DNA of 64,000 nt from an uncultured Gammaproteobacteria bacterium (GCA_937921935.1 CAKZWQ010000007.1:1-64000), one strand, 5' to 3'. Shown: positions 34,479 to 43,588, counted from the first letter of the stretch. Numbers and translations are program-made. Notes: a model not told the origin generated them from the letters alone.

Positions 34479-35864
34479 ATGACTATTTGCAATAGATTTT
34501 TTGCCCTTGCGGCCTGCGCCGCCATGCTGGGCGCTGCACTGCCCGTCGCCGCTCAGGACGATGCCATGTCCATGAGCGAACTTCTGCGCCGTGTGGAGCA
34601 GGGGCGTGTCTCGGATAACCGCGAGAACCAGCAGCGTGAACAGCGCTTCAAGCAGACTCAGGGCGAACAGCAGAAGATGCTGAATGATGGCCAGCAGACC
34701 AAGCGTCGCGCCGAAGCTCGCAGTGAGGAACTGGAAGGCAAGTACGACGTCAACGAGCAAGCCATTGCTGAGCTGAGCGCGGTGCTCGACCAGCGTCTGG
34801 GCTCATTAAAAGAACTGTTCGGTGTGATGCAGCAGGTCTCGGGTGATACCCAGGCACGGTTTGATTCATCGCTGACCAATATTCAGTACCCGGACCGCAG
34901 TGAATTCCTGGAGAACCTGGCCAAGAAGATTGGCAGTAGCTCCAAGCTGCCGTCACTGGAAGAAATCGAGCGCCTGTGGTTTGAACTGCAGCGTGAAATG
35001 ACCGAGAGCGGTCGCGTGGTTCGCTTCAGTACCGCAGTTAACATTGGCGGGACTGAAACCCAGACCGAAGTCGTTCGTGTCGGCTTGTTCAACATCGTCA
35101 CTGACGGCAAGTACCTGAAGTTTGATCCTGTCACCGGCAATGTCTCCGAATTGCCGCGGCAGCCGGAGCAGGACCGGTTCACCAACAGCACCAGCGACCT
35201 GTTTAACGCGACCTCGGGCAAAGTTCGCTTCGGTATGGACCCCACCCTGGGTGGGGTACTCGAGTCATTGGTTGCTCGACCGAATCTGCAGGAACGTGTG
35301 CAGCAGGGTGGCCTGGTGGGTTACCTGATTATCGCCCTGGGTGTGATCGGTATCCTGATTGCCCTGGAACGCCTGGTGGCGCTGGGAATTGCCAGCCGCA
35401 AGGTTACAGCGCAGTTAGGCAGCGACGCTGCCAAGTCTGACAATGCCCTGGGTCGAGTGCTCGGCGTTTACGATGATAATCGCAGTGTCGATACCGAAAC
35501 CCTCGAGTTGAAGATGTCCGAAGCGATCTTCAAGGAAACGCCTGCCCTGAACCGGGCATTGCTGTTCATCAAGATTATCTCGGTGGTTGCGCCGCTGATG
35601 GGGCTGCTTGGAACAGTGACCGGCATGATCCAGACCTTCCAGGCCATTACCCTGTATGGCACCGGTGATCCGAAACTGATGGCCGGCGGTATTTCGCAGG
35701 CCCTGGTGACCACCGTGCTGGGTCTGACCGTGGCGATTCCGATGGTTTTACTGCATACCCTGGTGAGCGGACGCAGCAAGCGTATCGTGCAGGTATTGCA
35801 GGAGCAGAGTGCCGGCATCATTGCCAGGCATGCTGAGAAACATGGCGGGCTGAAGACCGCCTAG
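34479..35864 (+). CDS. MotA/TolQ/ExbB proton channel protein with long periplasmic N-terminus (TtpC-like)
   Basis: 461 residues: signal peptide (about 1-25), coiled-coil region rich in Q, E and R (30-100), a beta-type periplasmic domain (about 150-265) and the ExbB core (276-455) with the helix GYLIIALGVIGILIALERLVAL and the conserved VAPLMGLLGTVTGMIQTFQAI and LVTTVLGLTVAIPMVLLHTLV. Similar long ExbB proteins (TtpC) in Vibrio TonB2-type systems are needed for energising TonB. It lies between DUF3450 and the short ExbB. Confidence 0.88.
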   Translation: MTICNRFFALAACAAMLGAALPVAAQDDAMSMSELLRRVEQGRVSDNRENQQREQRFKQTQGEQQKMLNDGQQTKRRAEARSEELEGKYDVNEQAIAELSAVLDQRLGSLKELFGVMQQVSGDTQARFDSSLTNIQYPDRSEFLENLAKKIGSSSKLPSLEEIERLWFELQREMTESGRVVRFSTAVNIGGTETQTEVVRVGLFNIVTDGKYLKFDPVTGNVSELPRQPEQDRFTNSTSDLFNATSGKVRFGMDPTLGGVLESLVARPNLQERVQQGGLVGYLIIALGVIGILIALERLVALGIASRKVTAQLGSDAAKSDNALGRVLGVYDDNRSVDTETLELKMSEAIFKETPALNRALLFIKIISVVAPLMGLLGTVTGMIQTFQAITLYGTGDPKLMAGGISQALVTTVLGLTVAIPMVLLHTLVSGRSKRIVQVLQEQSAGIIARHAEKHGGLKTA

Positions 35865-35888
35865 GGCGGTCGCGGGAGGACTGCGCCG

Positions 35889-36416
35889 ATGCAGTGGTTT
35901 TTCGATGCCCTGGAAGCCGTTCGGGATTTTCTCGAAATGGGCGGGCCGATTCTCAGCCTGATTGGTTGGACGATCTTCCTGATGTGGATACTCATCGTGG
36001 AACGATTGATCTATTTCCAGACGGGCCTGAAGGCTCTGGCCAAGGAAGTTTCGGGCAAGTGGGAATCGCGCGGCGAGCATCGCTCCTGGGGTGCTCACCG
36101 GATTCGTGAAAGCATGATCTCGGAATTCTCCATGTCGGCGAATACTGCGATCCCTGTCATTCAGACCCTGGTTGCCTTATGTCCACTGCTGGGCCTGATG
36201 GGCACGGTCACTGGCATGATCGAAGTGTTTGATGTGATGGCCATCTCCGGGAGCGGTAATGCCCGTTCCATGGCATCGGGTGTGTCCCGAGCCACCATTC
36301 CGACCATGGCCGGCATGGTGGGCGCTTTGTCAGGCGTATTTCTGATTACTTTGCTGACTCGCCGGGTAGAGCGGGAAGTCGAAGGTCTGGAAGACAGCCT
36401 GACCATGGAACACTGA
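35889..36416 (+). CDS. exbB: ExbB proton-channel subunit
   Basis: 175 residues with three transmembrane helices: IGWTIFLMWILIVERLIYF (about 25-43), then PVIQTLVALCPLLGLMGTVTGMIEVFDVMA and PTMAGMVGALSGVFLITLL. It forms the pentameric inner-membrane channel with ExbD dimers. The gene follows the long ExbB after 24 bp and precedes the two exbD genes. Confidence 0.92.
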   Translation: MQWFFDALEAVRDFLEMGGPILSLIGWTIFLMWILIVERLIYFQTGLKALAKEVSGKWESRGEHRSWGAHRIRESMISEFSMSANTAIPVIQTLVALCPLLGLMGTVTGMIEVFDVMAISGSGNARSMASGVSRATIPTMAGMVGALSGVFLITLLTRRVEREVEGLEDSLTMEH

Positions 36417-36443
36417 CCGGCTGAACGGGCGGGAAACGGAATC

Positions 36444-36872
36444 ATGAGTACGCGTTTGAATAACCTGGGTCGGGCCCTCTCGGACAACGAGGAAGAGTCC
36501 GAAATCAATCTGACCCCCATGCTCGACGTGGTTTTTATCATGTTGATCTTTTTTATCGTCACCGCGTCCTTCCTGAAGGAAGTGGGCCTGGATGCCCAGC
36601 GGCCGCCGTCGGTCACGCCGGACGATACCAAGTCAGAATCCATCACTATTCGTATCACGAGTACTAACAAAATTCTCGTTGATGGCCGGACGGTAGATCC
36701 CCGCGCTGTCAGTTCCCTGATTACTCGCCGCAAAGCGGAAAACCCCGAGGCACCTCTGGCTGTACTGGCAGGCAAGCGCGCCAGAACAGAGCTGGTCGTC
36801 GGGGTGATTGATGCTGCGCGAGAGGCCGGCTTTCGGAGCGAACCCATTCCTATTAGCCCACTGCCGGAATAA
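36444..36872 (+). CDS. exbD: ExbD biopolymer transport protein, first copy
   Basis: 142 residues: short cytoplasmic end, one helix NLTPMLDVVFIMLIFFIVTASF (about 22-43) with the conserved proton-carrying Asp in LDVVF, and a periplasmic domain. The periplasmic part ends in PLPE. It is followed after 34 bp by a second exbD that shares the helix almost exactly but differs in the periplasmic region, suggesting an ExbD heterodimer. Confidence 0.92.
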   Translation: MSTRLNNLGRALSDNEEESEINLTPMLDVVFIMLIFFIVTASFLKEVGLDAQRPPSVTPDDTKSESITIRITSTNKILVDGRTVDPRAVSSLITRRKAENPEAPLAVLAGKRARTELVVGVIDAAREAGFRSEPIPISPLPE

Positions 36873-36906
36873 TGATGGTTAATATGAACTCAAGCGGGGA
36901 AGTGAA

Positions 36907-37323
36907 ATGAGCGTGCGGCGAAATGTCATGCAGGCCGGCAGCGAAGAAGAGGCCGAAGAAATCAATCTGACGCCGATGCTCGACGTGGTTTTTATCATGC
37001 TTATCTTTTTCATTGTTACAGCTTCCTTCATCAAGGAAGCGGGTATCGATGTGGATCGACCCACCGCAAAAACTGCCACGAAGCAGCAAAGCGCCAGCAT
37101 TTTGATCGCGATCAGTTCCAATAATGAGATCTGGATTGACCGCAAACGCGTCAAGCCCCAGGGCGTTCGGCCGGCTATCGACAAATTGCTGGCCGAGAAC
37201 CCGGAAGGTGAGGTAGTGATTCAGGCTGACCGCGAGTCTCACGCCGAGCCGGTGCTCATCGTGATGGAGGCAGCGCGGGCAGCGGGCGTGAACAATATCG
37301 CGGTTTCCGCGGAACAACAGTAG
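36907..37323 (+). CDS. exbD: ExbD biopolymer transport protein, second copy
   Basis: 138 residues with the same core EEINLTPMLDVVFIMLIFFIVTASFIKEAG and conserved Asp, then GIDVDRPTAKTATKQQSASILIAI and DKLLAENPEGEVVIQADRESHAEPVLIVMEAARAAG. AGCGGGGAAGTG precedes the ATG. It stands between the first exbD and tonB; the two copies look like an old duplication rather than a recent repeat. Confidence 0.92.
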   Translation: MSVRRNVMQAGSEEEAEEINLTPMLDVVFIMLIFFIVTASFIKEAGIDVDRPTAKTATKQQSASILIAISSNNEIWIDRKRVKPQGVRPAIDKLLAENPEGEVVIQADRESHAEPVLIVMEAARAAGVNNIAVSAEQQ

Positions 37324-37369
37324 CCATACTTCGGTCTAAGGAACGACGGGTAAGAGGATAAGGAAGCGC

Positions 37370-37972
37370 ATGGTTGGTCGAATTGGCATTTCTCTGGCAG
37401 CTGGCGTCATCATGACCTTCGCCCTGCTGTGGGTCATGCAGATACTGATTGCTACCGGTAAGGATGCCCTGGGCGACGGTAAGGATTACAAGTTCGTCGA
37501 CTTTGTGCGTGTTAACCGTGAAGAAACTATCGAACAGAAAAAACCCAAGCCCAAGAAGCCCCCGGAAGTCGACCAGCCCCCGCCCGATGTGCCGCCCCCG
37601 GCTATGGATGACATTGACCCCAATGCAGGATCCATCAGCATTGGTTCAGTCAACATTGGCACCGACATCAGTATCGGCTTTGGCGGCTTCGATACCGTCG
37701 ATGGCGAGTATCTGCCCATCGTTAAAGTGCAACCCATTTACCCGCGGCGCGCTCAGTCCCGGGGCCTGGCCGGCTATTGCAATCTTAAATTCACGGTAAC
37801 GCGCCTGGGCACGGTGGCCGACCCGCAGATCATCGACTGCACCAGTTCGGTGTTCGAGCGCGCCTCCCTGCAGGCCGTGCTGAAATGGAAGTACAAACCT
37901 CGGGTCGTGAACGGGGAGCCCATTGACGTACCCGGCGTAACCCACCGCGTGACGTATCAGATCGAGGACTGA
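37370..37972 (+). CDS. tonB: TonB energy transducer
   Basis: 200 residues: a signal anchor helix (about 5-27), a short Lys/Pro linker KKPKPKKPPEVDQPPPDVPPP (57-77), and a C-terminal TonB domain (110-200) with VQPIYPRRAQSRGLAGYCNLKF and ASLQAVLKWKYKPRVVNGEP. The linker is short, as in TonB2-type proteins that need a long ExbB partner. Cys137 and Cys157 in the C-terminal domain could form a disulfide, which is unusual. The TPR gene follows 3 bp later. Confidence 0.9.
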   Translation: MVGRIGISLAAGVIMTFALLWVMQILIATGKDALGDGKDYKFVDFVRVNREETIEQKKPKPKKPPEVDQPPPDVPPPAMDDIDPNAGSISIGSVNIGTDISIGFGGFDTVDGEYLPIVKVQPIYPRRAQSRGLAGYCNLKFTVTRLGTVADPQIIDCTSSVFERASLQAVLKWKYKPRVVNGEPIDVPGVTHRVTYQIED

Positions 37973-37975
37973 GGC

Positions 37976-39358
37976 ATGGCAATGTCGGTTAATTCTTTTA
38001 CTCAGGCTGTCGCAACGCGCAGCCTGAACAGGCTGGCACTGTTGCTGACCGTGCTTTGCCTGGCAGGTGTGTTCGGCGTCACACCCGTCCTCGCACAAGA
38101 GGACGGTGAGGCCGCGGAAGAGCCGCAGGGCAACCGCACCGGCTCCATGAGCGAGAAAACTTATCGCAAGCTGGCCGAAGCCCAGGAGTTGGCGGATGCA
38201 GATGACTTCAACGGCGCCCGTCGGGTGCTCGACGAGTTGAAGGCTTCGCCCAAGCTCTCGGGCTACGAGAAGGCCCAGATCTACAACTTCTACGGGTACA
38301 TCTATTTCTCACAGGATAATTACGCCGCCAGTATCGAGGCCTACAACACGGTTTTGCAGCAACCGGATATTCCCCAGGGTCTGAAAGATGCAACCCTGTA
38401 TACCCTGGCTCAGCTCTACTTTACGACGGAGAAGTGGGCCAAGGCGGTGGAGCTGGTGGAAGAGTGGTTGAAGACCGCGCCCAACCCGGGACCGCAGCCC
38501 TACATTCTGCTGGGTTCAGGTTATTACCAGCTGGCCTCGGATAAAACCAAGGCCTCGGCCGCTGACTGGCAGGCCATGATCAAGCCCATCGAAACGGCCA
38601 TGCGCATTGCCCGGGAGCGGGAGATTGATATCAAGGAACAGTGGTATCTGCTCCTTCGTGTGGCGTATTACGAACTCAACGACCTGGAGCAGGTGAAGGA
38701 CATTCTGGAAGTCCTGGTCGTTAACTGGCCCAAGAAGGACTACTGGACCATGCTATCGGCCATGTATGGCGAGCTGAAGTCTGAGAAGCGACAGCTGGCT
38801 GCCTATGAAGCCGCCTATGATCAGGAGCTGTTGAGCCGCAGCGCCGAGCTGGTTCAGCTGTCGCAGTTATTCATGCAGGCCGAGGTGCCCTACAAGGCCG
38901 CTCGCGTACTCGAGAAAGGTTTGGAAGCAGGTACCGTGGAGAAGAACTCGGAAAATTACCGGCTGCTTTCCAGCGCCTGGCAGCTCTCCGGTGAGGATCG
39001 CAAGGCGATTCCTGCCCTGAAGGAAGCAGCGCGTATGGCCAGCGATGGTGAGCTTGATGTGCGCCTGGCTAACAGCTATCTCAATATCTCCGATTTCGAC
39101 GAGTGCGTTGAAGCCGTGCAGCGTGGCCTGGAACGCGGTGGTGTGAAAAGCGAGGGTAATGCCTATATTGTTCTGGGCATGTGTCAGTTCGAGAAGGATA
39201 ACTACGAGGCAGCGAAAAAAGCTTTCCGCTCGGCGTCCCGCGACGACAAGAGCAAAAAGACGGCGGGCCAGTGGATCCAGTTCATCGAGCGTGAGCAAAA
39301 ACGCCTTGAACAACTTGAACGCTCCATGGAACAGATGCGAAGCGCCAGCACCAGCTAA
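37976..39358 (+). CDS. Periplasmic TPR protein of the TonB operon
   Basis: 460 residues: signal peptide ending near VLAQ (about 42), then many degenerate tetratricopeptide repeats (60-440), for example AQIYNFYGYIYFSQDNYAASIEAYNTVL and NAYIVLGMCQFEKDNYEAAKKAFRSA, and a charged helical end EREQKRLEQLERSMEQM. TPR proteins are regular last members of DUF3450/ExbB/TonB operons and probably act as a periplasmic assembly platform. It ends the seven-gene unit; a ferredoxin gene follows after 39 bp. Confidence 0.88.
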   Translation: MAMSVNSFTQAVATRSLNRLALLLTVLCLAGVFGVTPVLAQEDGEAAEEPQGNRTGSMSEKTYRKLAEAQELADADDFNGARRVLDELKASPKLSGYEKAQIYNFYGYIYFSQDNYAASIEAYNTVLQQPDIPQGLKDATLYTLAQLYFTTEKWAKAVELVEEWLKTAPNPGPQPYILLGSGYYQLASDKTKASAADWQAMIKPIETAMRIAREREIDIKEQWYLLLRVAYYELNDLEQVKDILEVLVVNWPKKDYWTMLSAMYGELKSEKRQLAAYEAAYDQELLSRSAELVQLSQLFMQAEVPYKAARVLEKGLEAGTVEKNSENYRLLSSAWQLSGEDRKAIPALKEAARMASDGELDVRLANSYLNISDFDECVEAVQRGLERGGVKSEGNAYIVLGMCQFEKDNYEAAKKAFRSASRDDKSKKTAGQWIQFIEREQKRLEQLERSMEQMRSASTS

Positions 39359-39397
39359 CCGGTCTCCGAATCTCCTCACCGCAGCTGCAGGCCCCTT

Positions 39398-39718
39398 ATG
39401 CCCCGCATTACCTATTTCGATACCGCTGGAACGCGGCATGATCTGGACTTGCCCGTGGGCAGTACGGTCATGGAAGGGGCTATCGACAACGGTGTGGCCG
39501 GCCTGATCGCCGAGTGCGGCGGCGCCTGCGCTTGTGCCACCTGTCATGTCTACGTCGAAGCTGAGTGGTTGGGGCGACTGACTCCCATGCAGGACATGGA
39601 AGATGCCATGCTTGACGCGGCTAGCTCCCGTCAGCCCAACAGCCGACTGAGTTGCCAGCTGGAAGTGTCAGATGAGCTCAATGGTCTGACCGTGCATATC
39701 GCTCCCAACGAGAGCTAG
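39398..39718 (+). CDS. 2Fe-2S ferredoxin, adrenodoxin/ISC type
   Basis: 106 residues. The cluster ligands are C40-x5-C46-x2-C49-x36-C86 (ECGGACACATCHVYV and RLSCQLEV), the vertebrate/ISC-type spacing. An extra Cys44 lies inside the loop. It carries one electron between a reductase and an oxygenase or P450. No such partner is next to it; an FAH-like gene follows 8 bp later, so the electron acceptor may be elsewhere. Confidence 0.93.
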   Translation: MPRITYFDTAGTRHDLDLPVGSTVMEGAIDNGVAGLIAECGGACACATCHVYVEAEWLGRLTPMQDMEDAMLDAASSRQPNSRLSCQLEVSDELNGLTVHIAPNES

Positions 39719-39726
39719 ACGCGACC

Positions 39727-40608
39727 ATGCAGCTGGTCACAATTGACAGTCGTGAAGTTGCCGGACGACCCGGCATCATTACAGCTGGCGGCGACATTCT
39801 GGATCTGGTGTCAGCCCCCAGTACCCTGGAAGAAGCGCAGTGGATTCCGCACTCGGTAGTCAGCGTGCTGGCCGCAGGCGAAGAAGGCAAAGAGCATGTT
39901 GCGCGCCTGCTTCAAGCCGCCGCCGGCGCTGACCAGCAAAGTCTTCGTGATGCGGGGGTTTTGCTGCCCTTTGGCCAGACTCGGCTAATGGCGCCGGTGC
40001 GTCGACCCGGCCTGGTGCTGGTCACTGAGCGGGATCAGGCTGGCCCCGGCGAACCGGATCCGGTCGCCTACATCAAAAGTCCCAACACCGTTATTGGCCA
40101 TGGTGCGCAGGCCAGTATTCCGTGGGGCACGGCGGACGGCGTGCTCGTCAGGCCGCTGCTCGGGATTGTCCTCAGTCGGCCCATCCATCGGGCCAGCGAG
40201 GCCCAGGCGGCTCAAGCCATCGCCGCGTATACCCTGCTATTCGATCTGTCGCGCCCCCATCCGGCGATGGGCGAACCGGCCGCGGTGTGGCGCAGCTATC
40301 TGGACAGCAAGCAATTTCCCGGTGCCTGTCCTGTTGGGCCGGGCTTGATCACCGCGGATGAATTTTCCGAGTCCGCCGGGCTTGGTTTCAGCATGAACGG
40401 TGTGGGCGTCAACAACAGCGCTTGCGAGCTTTCGCGTTTGCCGGCCCTGCTGGCCGGCCTGTCCGGCCGCTATGGGTTCAGACCCGGCGATATGGTGGGG
40501 GTGGATATCGGCCTTGCCCAGGCAGAGCAGCGCCGCTATCAGGACGGGGATGAACTGAGCCTGGATCTGGATGGCAAGATGCGGCTTGAGACCCAACTGA
40601 GGATGTGA
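39727..40608 (+). CDS. Fumarylacetoacetate hydrolase (FAH) family protein, degenerate metal site
   Basis: 293 residues. The C-terminal FAH-like fold shows PVRRPGLVLVTERD, YIKSPNTVIGHG, FDLSRPHPAMG and LDSKQFPGACPVGPGLIT with a Lys in the usual place. Where active family members have the metal-binding E-x-E (as in EVELAVVIG), this protein reads GVLVRPLLGIVLSRP and lacks both Glu. It may be a family member with altered metal binding or a non-enzymatic one. Its start is 8 bp after the ferredoxin stop, so cotranscription is likely. Confidence 0.75.
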   Translation: MQLVTIDSREVAGRPGIITAGGDILDLVSAPSTLEEAQWIPHSVVSVLAAGEEGKEHVARLLQAAAGADQQSLRDAGVLLPFGQTRLMAPVRRPGLVLVTERDQAGPGEPDPVAYIKSPNTVIGHGAQASIPWGTADGVLVRPLLGIVLSRPIHRASEAQAAQAIAAYTLLFDLSRPHPAMGEPAAVWRSYLDSKQFPGACPVGPGLITADEFSESAGLGFSMNGVGVNNSACELSRLPALLAGLSGRYGFRPGDMVGVDIGLAQAEQRRYQDGDELSLDLDGKMRLETQLRM

Positions 40609-40665
40609 CTTCCTGCCGGCGGGTTGGTGCCTGTTGCTGTTTGCCGGCGCTGCTATGCTCAGCGC

Positions 40666-41331
40666 ATGTCTAATCAAACTCTGGCTCTGGATGATCGTCT
40701 TTACGATTACCTGTTAGGGGTGTCCCTGCGGGAAGACCCGATTCTGGCGCGTCTGCGCGCCGAAACTTCGGCGCTACCTGAAGCCAATATGCAGATTGCT
40801 CCGGAGCAGGGCCAGTTCATGGCCTTGCTGGCGAAACTGATGGGCGCGCGTCGCTGCCTGGAGGTAGGCACCTTCACGGGCTACAGCGCCCTGGCAATCG
40901 CCCAGGCCTTGCCGGCGGACGGGCAGCTCATTGCCCTGGACGTCAGTGAGCAGTGGACGAGCATCGCTCGCCGCTACTGGGCCGAGGCCGGAGTCGCCGA
41001 GCGTATTGACCTGCGCCTGGGCCCGGCTGCCGACACGATGCATCGCCTGCTCGATACCCGTCAGGGTGAAAGCTTTGATTTCATTTTTGTTGATGCCGAC
41101 AAGACAGGTTATCGCGCTTATTGTGGCCTGGCGCTGGAGCTTTTGCGGCCGGGCGGCTTGTTGTTGCTGGATAACGTCTTGTGGGGCGGCCGGGTGATTG
41201 ACCCGGCGATTAACGACCCTGACACACGCGCCATTCGTGAACTTAACGAATGGCTGTATCAGGAAGAGCGGGTGGACTTATCTCTGGTGCCTATCGGCGA
41301 TGGTCTGACCCTGGCGCGAAAGCTGGCTTGA
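40666..41331 (+). CDS. Class I SAM-dependent O-methyltransferase (catechol/caffeoyl-CoA type)
   Basis: 221 residues from ATG at 40666 (an earlier frame opening has no ribosome site). LEVGTFTGYSALAIAQALP is SAM motif I, GQLIALDVSEQW motif II, FDFIFVDADKTGYRAYCGLALELLRPGGLLLLDNVLWGG the metal-binding and motif III region. These enzymes methylate vicinal hydroxyls of phenolics using Mg. It lies 57 bp after the FAH-like gene. Substrate unknown. Confidence 0.92.
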   Translation: MSNQTLALDDRLYDYLLGVSLREDPILARLRAETSALPEANMQIAPEQGQFMALLAKLMGARRCLEVGTFTGYSALAIAQALPADGQLIALDVSEQWTSIARRYWAEAGVAERIDLRLGPAADTMHRLLDTRQGESFDFIFVDADKTGYRAYCGLALELLRPGGLLLLDNVLWGGRVIDPAINDPDTRAIRELNEWLYQEERVDLSLVPIGDGLTLARKLA

Positions 41332-41344
41332 GCCCCGGGCCTTA

Positions 41345-42172
41345 TCAGGCGCCCAGTTCCAGGATCTCGCCCGCCGGGCCCCTCAGGCAGCTGCTTTGCT
41401 CGCTGCCAAAGCTCACGATAGCAATGCCCGAAGGCAAACCGCCGTCAGGTGCAGGCCTGGCCGCCGCCGCGCCAGGCATTTCATCCAGTTCAATCAGGCT
41501 CTGGCCGTCCAGAGGCAGGGCAGCAATGGGATAGCGATGTTCAGGGGACAGACCGAATGCCGCTGACATCCCTTTGACCCGCGATTCCATCACCGGGGCG
41601 CGCGGCAGGCCGAAGCGATCCGCATAAAAGGCCTGCAAGTCTTCCATCACGGGGCCGCCCAGAATAACGATGAAGGTTCGGTCAACGTCGCAGCGCGGCG
41701 CGGGGACGTCCAGCCCGGGCACGGGCTTCTTGAACTCCGTCAGGTAAAGCAATTCGCCCCCCGGACCCAGTACCTGCATGGCGCGGATGTCTTCACTGAA
41801 AGACAGATCCTGGGGCTCACCGACGATCTGGAAGCCGGAGCCGCTGAGCCGCTCGGCCAGGGCATCAACATTGCGCACAATCAGTTCCGCCGCATTCCAG
41901 CCAAAGCTCGCGAAGGGTAGGTAGTCAGACGCCACCGGACCCTGGATAACGCGAAAAACAAAATCATCAGCGGCTTGCGGGGCCAGGCTGATCCAGGCTG
42001 ATCCGGCTACGGCCGGGGCATCCCAGGTCTTCGCCTGGGCGGCAGATACCGTTCCGGAATCGATCTGGCGGTAATCCAGAAACTCAGCGTAGAGGGCAGC
42101 CACGGCCGCCAGGTCAGGCGCCGTAAAGGTGACCGCGGTAATCGGCCCGAAGGGAGAGACAGTGTCGACCAT
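41345..42172 (-). CDS. VOC (glyoxalase/bleomycin resistance) superfamily protein
   Basis: 275 residues with two VOC-type beta-alpha-beta-beta-beta units: the first about 10-135 (AVTFTAPDLAAVAALYAEFLDYRQID and VLGPGGELLYLTEF), the second 155-275 (FIVILGGPVMEDLQAFYADRFGLP and RGPAGEILELGA). Proteins of this kind include ring-cleavage dioxygenases, epimerases and lyases; the metal site is not obvious. It starts 10 bp after the CoA-transferase gene in the same direction, so both probably act on one CoA-ester pathway. Confidence 0.8.
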   Translation of the reverse strand: MVDTVSPFGPITAVTFTAPDLAAVAALYAEFLDYRQIDSGTVSAAQAKTWDAPAVAGSAWISLAPQAADDFVFRVIQGPVASDYLPFASFGWNAAELIVRNVDALAERLSGSGFQIVGEPQDLSFSEDIRAMQVLGPGGELLYLTEFKKPVPGLDVPAPRCDVDRTFIVILGGPVMEDLQAFYADRFGLPRAPVMESRVKGMSAAFGLSPEHRYPIAALPLDGQSLIELDEMPGAAAARPAPDGGLPSGIAIVSFGSEQSSCLRGPAGEILELGA

Positions 42173-42182
42173 GGCAGATGCC

Positions 42183-43397
42183 TCAGATGATGCCGCGGTC
42201 CAGGAGATCGCTTATGCGGTCTTCGCTCATGCCCAGCAACTGCGCATAGATCTCGGCGTTATGTTCCCCGAGTTCCGGGCCGGGTCGATGCACGCCGCCC
42301 GGCGTGGCGGACAGCTTCGGTGCAACGTTCTGCATCCGCAGTTCACCGAACTTGGGATGCAGGGTGGTGATGATGGCTTCGCGGGCACGGAAATGCGCAT
42401 CTTCGAGCATCTCGGGTGCCCGGTAGATTTTTCCTGAGGGAATCCCTGATTCTTCCATCATCTTTTCCAGCTCGTCGGCATTCTGGGTCCGGGTCCAGGT
42501 GGCAACCTTGTCATCCAGTTCGACCTGGTGGGCCCCACGAGCCGAGTGGGTTGCATAGCGTGCATCCTCGGCGAGTTCCGGCTGGCCCATGGCCTCGGCA
42601 AGGCGACGGAACACCGTGTCCTGGTTGGCGGCGATCAGGATCATGCTGCCATCCTTGGTCGGGTAGACATTCGACGGGGCGACGTTGGGCAGGATTGAAC
42701 CCTGTCGTTCTCGCACATAGCCGGCCTTGTCATATTCCGTGACCAGGGACTCCATCATGTTCAGCACAGCTTCGTAGATGGCCGAATCAACCACCTGGCC
42801 TTCGCCGGTGCGCTCGCGATGGTGCAGGGCCATCATGCCGCCCAGACAGGCAAAGGTGGCAGCCAGGGAGTCACCAATACTGATGCCCATGCGGCTGGGC
42901 GGGGCGACAGGGTCCCCGCAGACATAGCGCAGGCCGCCCATGGATTCGCCGACGGCGCCGAAACCGGCACGTTTGGAATAGGGGCCCGTCTGGCCGAAGC
43001 CGGAGACACGAATCATGATCAGGCCCGGATTAATCTTCTTGAGCTCTTCGTAGGACAGGCCCCAGCGTTCCATCGTCCCGGGGCGGAAATTTTCCAGCAG
43101 GAAATCGGCCTTGGAGATCAGCTCCCGAGCCAACTCCTGTCCCTCGGATTCCCGCAGATTCATGGTCACCGACTTCTTGTTGCGGGCGATAACCGGCCAC
43201 CACAGGGACATGCCGTGGGCCTTTTCCTGGCCCCATTCGCGCATCGGATCACCCTGATTAGGGGGTTCGATCTTGATCACCTCGGCGCCGAAATCCCCCA
43301 TGAGCTGGCCGCAAAAGGGTCCGGCCAGGAGGGTGCCCATCTCCACCAGGCGCAGATCGGCCAGCGGCCCCGTGTTCGTTGGCTTTTCTGATGACAT
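42183..43397 (-). CDS. CaiB/BaiF family CoA transferase (class III)
   Basis: 404 residues. LVEMGTLLAGPFCGQLMGDFGAEVIKIEPPNQGD, KADFLLENFRPGTMERWGLSYEEL (Asp/Glu region of the active site) and IRVSGFGQTGPYSKRAGFGAVGESMGG are signatures of the family; FACLGGMMALHHRERTGEGQVVDSAIYEAVL follows. It transfers CoA between acids without a ping-pong intermediate. It is divergent from HMG-CoA lyase with a 191-bp region between, and a link with activating a branched acid for that lyase is plausible. Confidence 0.92.
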   Translation of the reverse strand: MSSEKPTNTGPLADLRLVEMGTLLAGPFCGQLMGDFGAEVIKIEPPNQGDPMREWGQEKAHGMSLWWPVIARNKKSVTMNLRESEGQELARELISKADFLLENFRPGTMERWGLSYEELKKINPGLIMIRVSGFGQTGPYSKRAGFGAVGESMGGLRYVCGDPVAPPSRMGISIGDSLAATFACLGGMMALHHRERTGEGQVVDSAIYEAVLNMMESLVTEYDKAGYVRERQGSILPNVAPSNVYPTKDGSMILIAANQDTVFRRLAEAMGQPELAEDARYATHSARGAHQVELDDKVATWTRTQNADELEKMMEESGIPSGKIYRAPEMLEDAHFRAREAIITTLHPKFGELRMQNVAPKLSATPGGVHRPGPELGEHNAEIYAQLLGMSEDRISDLLDRGII

Positions 43398-43530
43398 TCC
43401 TAAGCGTCTCCCTGGACTCTTTTCAGCAATCTGGACCCCGGCTGCTGGGTGCCGGGTGCCGCAAGGGGACCCCGGGCGACGATGCCCCGGGCCCGGTACG
43501 AGTGCGGCGGAATCAGCGTCGGCTTCGCGG

Positions 43531-43558
43531 TTGTCTCGCCGAACGACTGCTATACAAT
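43531..43558 (+). promoter_or_regulatory. Candidate promoter of the HMG-CoA lyase gene
   Basis: TTGTCT (43531-43536) and TACAAT (43553-43558) with a 16-bp spacer, 30 bp before the ATG at 43589. TATACA two bases earlier is an alternative -10. Confidence 0.5.
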
Positions 43559-43588
43559 ATCTGATTTTGACCCGACTTCAAGGTTCCC

